A DNA stretch of 64,000 nt. Source: Aotearoamyces nothofagi. Taxonomy: Eukaryota; Ascomycota; Leotiomycetes; Leotiales; Tympanidaceae. The stretch covers positions 434,001 through 498,000 of the forward strand of contig JADDTR010000019.1 of NCBI GenBank assembly GCA_015345905.1, written 5' to 3'. How positions within the stretch are numbered: position 1 is the first letter of the stretch; each line of letters begins with the position of its first letter. Shown in pieces: positions 54,845 through 64,000 of this stretch. Under the pieces are notes generated by a model. The model was not told the DNA's origin. It saw nothing but the letters and a program-made list of their open reading frames with translations, and made no database searches. A program made the position numbers and the translations under genes.

Positions 54845-57455
54845 ATGGAATCCAAGCGGAGGGCCAACGGAAACGCAGCAGCAGCAGAAGACTTGGAGGA
54901 TCGTGCGGCCAAGAGGAGAAAGATTTCTGTAAGTCTTGCAGGTTTCTACTGTCGTGCGCCTGTTGGGGATGTTATGCTGTGATGTTGTTGCGACAGCACT
55001 GCGACAGGGGATCGACTTACCAAATTCGCATACTGGGAACCACCGGGCGATGAGGAGCAGGCTGGACCTCGAGAAACCTCTAGTCGCCTCGTATTTCCCA
55101 GCATCCAAGCACCGAAACACAATAGGCTCTCAACTGTACTACATAGAGCTACCACTGACTGTGCTCACATTAGGAGATCGACCTAAGTCGAGGAGAGACG
55201 CCGGAGACAACTGCACAATATGGACTCACCTTCCTCGAACAAGTTAGGAGGACTGCGGACAAGAGGTATGCAAGCTCCTAAAACTCTCTTGTGCATTGGC
55301 TTTCACCACTGCGGACGTGCTGCAATATTTTTTCAGATAACGATGGGAAGCTGTGGTTCATTGCAGCTTAATCAGAGTTGCGTGAGCTCTTTGAACGGCA
55401 AGCCCTCTTGCAGAGATCTCCCTCAAACACCCCGGCCGAGTGTATAATGTTACTGACACTGTCATGCACAGTGGGCGACTCGTTGCGACAAACTTCCTCA
55501 CACTTCCGAACAAGAGAGATATTCCCGACTACTACACGATTATTAAGATGCCAATAGCTATAGATACTATCGAAGGGAAATTGACACGTAGAGAATTCCC
55601 GAGTCTTACAGCACTCGAAAGCTATTGCAAGCGCATGATCTCAAATGCAAAGGAATACAACCAGAAGGGAAGTGAGATTTATGATGATGCCGAGAGAATA
55701 CGAAAAGCGCTGAGTAACTTCATGACGAAGAACAACCCAGCATATAAGACCCCTGGTTATGTTGCGTTCCCCACCCCAATTCCGGAAAACCAAGTCAGTG
55801 CTCAAGGTAGTGATATAGATGCAGAAGGCGAGATTGATACGGAAGCTTCGTCCTTACCCAAGCGGAAGCCTGGACGTCCCCCAAAGACTCTAGCAGGGCA
55901 CCAAATGGCGCAACAGCAGCGACTCAGTGCTACTCCTGCTAGATCTGAATCCTATTCTGGGGTTAGATATGCTGGGCTTACCTTCCAGCAAGCACAAGAA
56001 AAAATAGTTGCAGATATGCTCAGGCACAGGGAGGATGATGAGTTGGTCACCACCCCTCTTTAAGTGTCCATATAGGTGACTGACCTTCTATAGCGATGAG
56101 TATCCTAGATTTGAACCCTTCGTCTCACTACCACCACGCACTCTCCGAGACTATTACCAAGTTATTCCCCATCCCGTGAGTCTCAAGGGCGTACAGAAGC
56201 TTGTACGGGGTGTTCATGGCAGGAATGATCCTACCGGGATTTCAGACTTCAAGACTTGGAAGGCACTTGAAGAGGAGGTTGCTTGCATCTGGCAAAATGC
56301 TTGGCACTACAACGAAGATGGAAGTGAAATCTCGCTACTAGCCAAAGAACTCGAGGTGCGTTGAAAAATATATTGTAGTGCTTTGGATCGTTTGACTAAT
56401 AATTACATTAGGAATTCTTCTACGAAAGTCTTGCAGAGGCTAAAAAGGCCGCTCCAGAGCCTGCTCCGCCGAAACTCAAGCTGAAGATGACAGCTGCTGA
56501 ACCGGCCCCGAAAATAACCTTGCGTATGGGTAGTAAATCAAGTCCTGCAAACTCTCCAGCTCCGACAGGTGGTCTGAATGGCAACACAGTTGCCGACTCT
56601 GGCGCTTCGGCACGAAGAAACCCTTTCGGCGGTGCGCAAATTTCTGGTATTTCAAGTCTTAGCCAGTCTGATAGAGCCAAGAGTATGTCAGGCTCTGCAG
56701 CCTCGCCTACTCCATCATCATCTGCTCTCGTCAAGAATGAAGATGGCTCCAAACAATCACCTTCACTACCTCCTGGAAGTACGAATATTGGACACAGCAG
56801 CAATTCTGGACTCCATCAGACATCTTCAAGTTCAAACTTGAATGGAAACGGAATGCTTCCCCCAACAACCAGCACCATAGGGATCACAAACAATAGCCCA
56901 TATTTGAATGGCTATAATCCACAACAATCATATCACGCCCCAAATCCTACCTTCGAGTCCAAATGGCGTCAGCCTGGCAAGGGTACGTTTCTAACTGTCT
57001 CGAGCTTATTTAGGTCTGTACTGACTAAACCAGATGAATCTGATGCAATGATCACGAACCTGAGCTTGGCGACACATCCAGGTCTCAACATCTCCCGTCA
57101 TTTTCGAATGGACCTCCCACCATCTCCCAGCATGGCCCAACAAAGTATCACGATAAACCTTCCACATACTCATTACTATTTACAGATTAAGCCAACAATC
57201 GCTGCACAATTACTTGAGCGCCAACACAAGCTCTTTGTTACATCTGGAACTCAACGTCTGCATGCTATGCCAACCATTCCTGGCCAAGCTATTGATCCCA
57301 GACATCCTTTATTTGAAGCTCGTCTCTTGCCAGGCGTCAACAGAATTGAGGTGGAATTAATTGCGGCATTGCCTAAAGGTGTTCCAAAGCCCGCCAACGG
57401 ACAGGATGTGGAGTTGGAGAAAGTTACTGTCTTTGCAAATCTTTTGAGGTCGTAG
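54845..57455 (+). CDS. rsc4: Tandem-bromodomain protein, RSC4-like
   Basis: Exons 54845-54928, 55174-55265, 55472-56041, 56094-56355, 56412-56982 and 57034-57455 give 666 aa; all junctions keep frame. Bromodomain 1 (from about residue 55) has LVATNFLTLPNKRDIPDYY, IIKMPIAID and MISNAKEYNQKGSEIYDDAE with the acetyl-lysine Asn in AKEYN. Bromodomain 2 is LRDYYQVIPHPVSLKGVQKL, then WQNAWHYNEDGSEI. A Ser/Asn linker leads to a conserved C-terminal domain (MITNLSLATHPGLNISRHFR, LFEARLLPGVNRIEVELIA). This matches Rsc4 of the RSC remodeler, which in yeast reads H3K14ac. Introns 1 and 2 are long (245 and 206 nt). Confidence 0.86.
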
Positions 57456-58097
57456 GTCAACGGCCGGAGGTCATAGACCTCATGAGATCATTTTGGGGTA
57501 TTTATCCGAAGGCGTTCTGCAAGACGGAGAACAGAAATTAGAAGACTTCGGTGGCTATGGCTATGGCGTTGTAAATTCAATGCTAACAGCACATTGTAAC
57601 TTGACGCTCCTACATAGGGTACGCGCAATTATGTAGAGCCAGAAAGCATAAATACCTATTTCAAAACGTGGTCTGTAAATAGTGACCTGACTTACCAAAG
57701 TTTCTCTTGCAGAAAATCCTGGCTGCCTTCATTCAAAGGTCCCTCTGAATTAATGTGTGAAGGAAATGGAATCGATGAAAAACCACCTTTTAATTTCTAC
57801 GAAGTCACTAATATAAGTTCTAACAGTTTTATCTATCCATGAAAGCTGGGTCGAATCAACTACAGCACCCGGCCGTTGCCCTATTGAAACGTGATGATAA
57901 TTCATGGCACCATAGCAGCCTCACTGAGAGTGCGATAAACGAGGCAGCAATCGCGCGCTAGGCGAAGAGTTGTTAGCGTTAGCTCCGCATGATTTTCCCA
58001 CATCGAACTTTTTCGAGGCCGATTATCGTCTGCCTTTTCTGGTAGTGAACTTTCACAACAAAAATTCTCTCCGTACTTAACAGAACTCACATCCAAT
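57456..58097. other. Intergenic region with SSB promoter
   Basis: 642 bp with the RSC4 3' UTR and the SSB promoter. I found no proper heat shock element (TTCnnGAA), as expected for SSB, which in yeast is regulated like ribosomal genes. Confidence 0.5.
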
Positions 58098-60251
58098 ATG
58101 GCTGACGAGGTCTACGATGGTGCGATCGGTATCGATCTTGGTACGTTTCCGGCCGCGAATCAATCAACCTGAAGCCTTTATAACAATTGTTTGCTGACTT
58201 TTGCCAATAGGAACCACATATTCTTGCGTTGCCAACTATGAGGGTACCAATGTCGAAATCAGTACGTCTTGCATTCTTTTCGAACTTTAGAGCATAAATG
58301 CCTTATAGGAGCCACCCGATAGCGGATACTGATAGTTTGCAGTTGCCAACGAGCAGGGTAGCTTCACCACCCCATCTTTCGTTTCCTTCACCGACAAGGA
58401 GCGTTTGATCGGTGAGTCGGCCAAGAACCAGGCTGCCATGAACCCAAGAAACACCATCTTCGATATCAAGTGAGTAGATCGGTTTTGCGCATCCTAATTA
58501 GGCTGTGCTGATACATTACAGGCGTTTGATCGGACGTCGTTTCGATGACCCTATCGTCAAGAAGGATATCGAGTCATGGCCATTCAAGGTCATTGACCAT
58601 GATGGAAGCCCCATGGTTGAAGTTGAGTACCTTGGAGAGAACAAAGTTTTCTCCCCACAGGAAATCTCAGCCATGGTCTTGACAAAGGTGCGTGCATGTA
58701 GATATTGATGAGTAGTTCATCACTAACAAAATCACTACAGATGAAGGAAGTTGCAGAAGTTAAGTTGGGCAAGAAGGTCGCCAAGGCCGTTATCACTGTC
58801 CCAGCCTACTTCACCGACAACCAGCGTCAAGCTACCAAGGATGCTGGTGCCATTGCTGGCCTCAATGTCCTCCGTATCATCAACGAGCCTACCGCCGCTG
58901 CTATTGCGTACGGTCTAGGAGCCGGAAAGTCCGCCAAGGAGAGAAACGTTCTCATTTACGATCTTGGTGGTGGAACTTTCGATGTTTCCCTCCTGAACAT
59001 CCAGGGTGGTGTTTTCACTGTCAAGGCTACTGCCGGTGATACCCACTTGGGAGGTCAAGATTTCGATACTAACCTCCTTGAGCACTTCAAGAAGGAATTC
59101 CAACGCAAGACCAAGAAGGACATGTCAGCAGACCCACGTGCTCTGAGACGTCTTCGTACAGCCTGTGAGCGTGCCAAGCGTACTCTCTCCAACGGTGCTC
59201 AAACCACGGTTGAAATCGATTCACTGTTCGATGGTGAGGACTTCAATGCTCAGATTACCCGTGCTCGTTTCGAGGACCTTAACTCAAAGGCCTTCAACGG
59301 TACCTTGGACCCTGTTGCCCAGGTCCTGAAGGATGCCAACATTGACAAGAGCAAGGTTGACGAGATCGTGCTTGTTGGTGGATCTACCCGTATCCCAAGG
59401 ATACAGAAGCTCCTCAGCGATTTCTTCGACGGAAAGAAGCTCGAGAAGAGCATCAACCCTGATGAGGCTGTTGCATATGGTGCCGCTGTTCAGGCCGGTA
59501 TTCTCTCTGGAAAGGCCACCTCTGCCGATACTGCCGACCTCCTCCTCTTGGATGTCGTTCCCCTTTCTCTCGGTGTCGCCATGGAGGGCAACATCTTTGC
59601 TCCTGTCGTTCCCCGTGGCCAGACCGTCCCAACCATCAAGAAGCGAACATTCACCACCGTTGCGGACAACCAGCAGACCGTCCAATTCCCTGTCTTCCAG
59701 GGTGAGCGTGTGAACTGTGAGGATAACACATCCCTCGGAGAGTTCACCCTTGCACCAATCCCTCCTATGAAGGCTGGTGATGCCGTTCTTGAGGTCGTCT
59801 TTGAAGTCGATGTCAACGGTATTCTGAAGGTCACTGCCACCGAGAAGACTTCTGGTCGCAGCGCAAACATCACCATTTCTAACTCTGTCGGAAAGCTCTC
59901 CTCAAGCGAGATTGAGAGCATGATCAACGGTTAGTTACTTCTACCAATAACATCATTACATGATATACTGACAAAATACTAGATGCCGAGAAATTCAAAA
60001 ACAGCGACGAGGCTTTCAGCAAGAAGTTCGAGGCTAGACAACAGCTCGAGTCATACATCTCAAGAGTCGAGGAGATCATCTCCGACCCAACGATGTCACT
60101 CAAGATCAAGCGTGGACAAAAGGACAAGATTGAGTCATCTCTCAGTGACGCCATGGCACAGCTCGAGGTTGAGGACTCCAGCTCTGATGATTTGAAGAAG
60201 AAGGAACTTGCACTCAAGCGTGCTGTCACAAAGGCTTTGTCCACCCGTTAA
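58098..60251 (+). CDS. ssb1: Ribosome-associated Hsp70 chaperone SSB
   Basis: Exons 58098-58140, 58211-58261, 58343-58469, 58522-58687, 58741-59929 and 59983-60251 give 614 aa, as in yeast Ssb1 (613). The nucleotide-binding domain has [20 protein letters not shown] and [14 protein letters not shown]. The substrate domain and helical lid follow. The N-terminus [20 protein letters not shown] and the missing EEVD tail place it in the SSB subfamily rather than SSA or BiP. SSB binds nascent chains on ribosomes together with RAC. Introns are concentrated in the first 650 bp. Confidence 0.96.
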
Positions 60252-61232
60252 ATGCTCAATCATTTGGTGTGCTGGAGAAGGAGATGGTTCGATACATGAT
60301 TTCGTGACATGGTTGGCTCTACTGGATTGGCTCTTTCGCTGGGTTCCTAAAAGTCAATTGCGTGTTTTCTGATCTAGCTGAGATCTGGTACAGGGATGTT
60401 TTCTACCATTCACTGGGCTTTCAGCGCGTTTGTAGAACAGAGGGAATGCGAAATAATTGATCACTTAATTCTGTTCCATGAGTGCATGTCGATCACCTTT
60501 TAACGTAAATTACCCTCTCAGTATCGGAATTGTAAAAAGTAAAAATCATTGTAACATGAGGGGCAAAAAAGGGACGAGACACTGAAATATGCTACGAGTA
60601 AATACAAATCTGTTGCGGAACTCACAGGTCGGGTCTTATTGATTTTCTTCGTTTATTGAAGGGACTGTAGGATGTTGTATCTGATTAATTTATTCCCCTA
60701 GGAGGGCATTCATCTGTTTATGAGGTATGTAGTTATGTATGATGTGTCCCATCTCCTCGCTGCTTGCGGAGAATGTAGCGCACTACAGGTCGAGGAATGG
60801 CTTGCCCGCCATACTCTGTACGCTGCTCCTGCGCCTGCGTTCCCTGCAATTCAGGCATAAGTAGCGCTATCGCGTTTTAGCGGGCAGGATCCGTAATCCA
60901 TAATCGAACGACAACTAGAATAAAGCGAGAGTTATGGACACGTAGAAAGAAAATCGATCGCTGACCAATCCGCCTGTAAATAATTCATTCCCTCTACGAT
61001 CTGGCATCTTGTATTCCATTGACAAACTCCTAATCGGCAACAGTTACTATATTATTCCTTAATAACAACTTCTGCTGAGGATTTTTTGAGCGAAATTTTG
61101 CCTGGACCGCCTTATCAACTACCCCTTGACAAAACTTATTATCACTTCACGCCCAGTATAAGTTTTGGTCCACTGTTTCTATCCATTGGAAAGTTTCCTT
61201 TCAGAGAACAGATATCGAGCATCTAAACCTGA
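60252..61232. other. Intergenic region with ERO1 promoter
   Basis: 981 bp with the SSB 3' UTR and the ERO1 promoter. I looked for an unfolded-protein-response element of the CAGCGTG type and did not find one. No gene or repeat recognised. Confidence 0.5.
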
Positions 61233-63190
61233 ATGATGAAGACTGCAGCGCATGTCTTTGTTGCCCTTTTTGCCCTCCTGGGTACATCCCATGCAGAGAG
61301 TGTAACAGCAACCCAATCTGAACCTTCGCCACCAGATGTCTGCGCAGTAAGTAATAGCCAATTCTATTTGCCTACTCATAGCTCATCAGTCCCGCAGTTT
61401 AATCCAAACGCCATCGTGTCCGACGCATGTGCCTCCTACTCGACACTCGATAGTATGAACGCCAAGTTAAAGCCTGCCCTCACAGCGCTCACTCATACCG
61501 ATTTCTTTGCCTACTATCGACTCAATCTATACCATAAAGAATGCCCTTTCTGGAGCGATGACAATCCTATGTGTGGCAATATTGCCTGTGCTGTGAATAC
61601 TCTGGATAATGAGGATGACATACCTCTTATATGGCGTGCAGATGAATTGGGCAAACTGCAGGGACCGAAAGCGGGCCATCCTGGCAAACAATTACAAGAA
61701 GAAAGAGGACCAGAACGGCCATTACAAGGCATGCTGGGTGAAGATGTTGGAGAGAGCTGTGTAGTGGATTATGATGATGAGTGTGACGAGCGCGATTACT
61801 GTGAACCGGAAGATGAGACTGCCACTGGAAAAGGAGATTATGTCAGTTTACTTGACAATCCGGAGAAGTACACGGGATATGCAGGAGAAGGTGCTCGCCA
61901 AATATGGGATGCCATCTATCGCGAGAATTGCTTTTCTAAAGCCTCGTTCCCACACTCCACTGCTCGGGACGCCTCTCCATTTGGTTCTTCTGGACCTGCA
62001 GCAAAAGATCTCAAGTCAGTCATAGAGGAAAATGGCCGGCAGAAAGCATTGGCTGAGCATCAGAAGAAGTTTCCGAATACTCCTTTTGTTGCAGAGACAG
62101 GCCTAGAGAACGAGGACGAATGCCTTGAAAAGCGTGTCTTCTACCGCGTCGTATCTGGCATGCATGCTTCCATAAGCACACATCTTTGTTGGGATTATCT
62201 CAACCAGACTACTGGTGAATGGAGTCCAAATCTTGCATGCTACAAATTTCGTCTCGACAATTTCCCTGATCGAATTGCAAATCTCTATTTTGACTACGCA
62301 CTCGTCCTACGCGCTGTCGCAAAGCTTGGACCATACCTCCAGTCCTACACATTCTGCTCGGGAGATCAAGCCCAGGACCTTGCTACCAAGCAAAAAGTCC
62401 AGGAACTCACTACTCAAGCTGCATCCGGACCACAGATTTTCGACGAAAGCTTGATGTTTGTAAACGGAGAAGGTCCAAGTCTCAAAGAAGACTTTAGGAA
62501 CCGCTTCAGAAACGTGAGCCGTGTTATGGACTGTGTTGGTTGCGACAAGTGCCGACTCTGGGGAAAGCTACAAACTGCTGGCTATGGTGCGGCGTTGAAA
62601 GTCCTTTTCGAGTTCGACAATTCCAAAGATGGTAGCGAGGCTCCAGCACTAAAACGCACTGAACTTGTTGCGCTCTTCAATACCCTTTCAAGGATTTCAA
62701 GTTCTTTATCCGCCATTGATGGCTTCCGGAAGATGATTAAGGAAGAAGAGCATAAAAATGAAGACTTGGAAGGCAGCCATTATCATAAGATGACAGATAG
62801 GGAACGACTTCCTCATAATGTTGTGTTTCCGCACAAGGACACGAAAACATCGGTGGAGGAAGATGGCCATGATGACGACGACTTTGAAGAATTTTTAGTG
62901 GAACAGGGAAGCAGGAAGAACCCAGCAAATCAAACAATCAAAGAAGCTTTCAATTCAGAGCTTCTTCTGGTATGGAATGCCTTCAAAATTGTCATCAATG
63001 GATGGATAAAATTCCCTGGTCTTGTGTAAGTATTTCCATATCTACCATGCATGGAGGTTGATGCTAATTCCTGGTGCGCAGATGGAGGATCTTTCTTATC
63101 GAGATGAATAGAGTCTGGAATCATTATATTGGCTTGCCCGTTCCGGAAAGGAAGTGGATCGTTAGAAGGCCAGCAGTTGATGAGTTGTAG
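61233..63190 (+). CDS. ero1: Endoplasmic reticulum oxidoreductin ERO1
   Basis: Exons 61233-63025 and 63082-63190, with a 56 nt intron, give 633 aa. Signal peptide MMKTAAHVFVALFALLGTSHA. The shuttle Cys pair lies at 114/119 (CGNIAC) and the active-site motif CVGCDKC at 434-440, next to the FAD domain (FYRVVSGMHASISTHLCWDY). The second exon restores the conserved ending VWRIFLIEMNRVWNHYIGLP. ERO1 uses FAD and O2 to oxidise PDI in the ER lumen. A Cys pair in DECDERDYC (near 184-190) may be regulatory, as in yeast Ero1. Confidence 0.95.
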
Positions 63191-63748
63191 AACTAGATGC
63201 ATGGAAGGAACAGTGTATTATGTGCAAGGGGCAAATGGAGTTTCGACTGGGATGATTATAGGATTGCATCAGCGAGCGGAGTTTACTATTCCATGATATA
63301 AATACTGAATTGACACAGCAAACCTCTTTAGCCAATAGAGCACCTTTATACCTCAAAATTGGTGATACCGACGAATCCGTACATGATAGTGTCTTAAGAC
63401 TTACTTCTTAGTATCGATCTCTGCTTCTGCTTTGGCCTTCGTTGCTGTAAGAGGTCGTTGGTAAGCGCTCTAGCGCTCCCTTGTGTTGAGATCGAATGTG
63501 AGGTTCCATGATATTGTCTGCTCGAGCAGCTAGCCGGGATATATTCTGTAGATTGTCACTTCTGCCTAATACTGGACTTGTTGGTTTCGAACGCATAGTG
63601 GGTATATCTTTGAATAGCGCCATCCTGGGTATTGTTCATGTTGATTTCTATATCGAATAACGCCTAGATTGCTACATTATATTAATCTTACTTCAATTTG
63701 GAACCGGAGGGCCTTTATATATATCCTAAACTATATCATTTTTCAAGA
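63191..63748. other. Convergent 3' region
   Basis: 558 bp between the ERO1 stop and the stop of the edge gene. Nothing else recognised. Confidence 0.5.
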
Positions 63749-64000
63749 TCAGAACTTCCTCTTCTTCTTTGCTGGCGCTTTCGCCTTCTCTTCCAACTGG
63801 CGCCTCAACTCTTGCCTCTTCCGATTAGCCCTCTCGACAGATGTTTCTCGTGGCTTCTCTTCCTCCTTTGACGCTGCTCGTCCTCTCTCGTCCTCGCCAC
63901 CTTTGGTAGTTGATTCGGTAACGAGAGGTTTGTGGCCGAGGTGACCAAGCTTCGGCTTTGCCTTTCGCCCTGACAAGGATCCGTCTTGCGATGAGGCTGC
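63749..64000 (-). CDS. C-terminus of a possibly XLF/Nej1-like protein (partial)
   Basis: The frame is open to the window end, so the gene starts outside; 83 C-terminal residues are visible. They are charged and disordered with a helix-forming stretch (ERANRKRQELRRQLEEKAKA) and end in PAKKKRKF. Fungal XLF/Nej1 proteins that I know end in a similar basic tail with a terminal Phe, where XLF binds Ku. That would make it a non-homologous end-joining factor. The resemblance is short and of low complexity, so other nuclear proteins are possible. Confidence 0.45.
   Translation of the reverse strand, partial: AASSQDGSLSGRKAKPKLGHLGHKPLVTESTTKGGEDERGRAASKEEEKPRETSVERANRKRQELRRQLEEKAKAPAKKKRKF

Overview
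The window is nuclear DNA of a filamentous ascomycete (Pezizomycotina; Leotiomycetes is plausible but unproven). Genes are split by short GT-AG introns, mostly 48-85 nt, often with CTAAC/CTGAC-like branch sites. The gene set is fungal: an AbaA-type TEA regulator of conidiation, Pal1, Rax1, Usb1, Mrd1, Sas4, Rsc4, a DUF3807 protein and a DUF7707-like GPI protein. Most gene models below were assembled by hand from exons. Every joined model keeps the reading frame across its junctions. The dynein light chain and Cks1 genes only appear after splicing very small exons.

Layout. 1-7.5 kb: end of a Cu-transporting P-type ATPase (+), RAX1 (-), ribosomal protein eL31 (+), the APC/C E2 UBC11/UBE2C (-), and CHK1 kinase (+), divergent from UBC11. 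7.5-16.4 kb: an 8.9 kb stretch without a recognisable gene, packed with unrelated micro- and minisatellites. 16.4-23.7 kb: elongation factor ELL (+), dynein light chain LC8 (-), and the pre-rRNA processing protein MRD1 (+). 24.8-27 kb: ABAA (+). 28-34 kb: an aminoalcohol (choline/ethanolamine) phosphotransferase (-), a GPI-anchored Cys-rich protein (-), and a YPT35-like PX protein (+). 34-43 kb: an IQ-motif protein (+), SAS4 (+), and TAF2 (+). 43-52 kb: CDC26 (-), an RG-rich probably mitochondrial protein (+), mitochondrial ribosome recycling factor (-), PAL1 (-), USB1 (+), and a DUF3807 protein (+). 53-64 kb: CKS1 (-), RSC4-like (+), the Hsp70 SSB (+), ERO1 (+), and the C-terminus of a possibly XLF/Nej1-like gene (-).

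The genes are mostly unrelated housekeeping functions. Several cell-cycle parts lie in the same 50 kb (UBC11, CHK1, CDC26, CKS1), and two mitochondrial genes converge at 45.6 kb.

The most interesting signals are non-coding. Both introns of MRD1 carry box C/D snoRNA-like structures. Their putative guide stretches complement 25S rRNA segments that I recall as methylated in yeast. Other points are a dense cluster of AbaA-type CATTCY motifs just upstream of ABAA, the 8.9 kb satellite-rich gene desert, a perfect hairpin in ELL intron 1, and the seven-exon LC8 gene with 23-35 nt exons. No intact mobile element, tRNA, rRNA or CRISPR was found.
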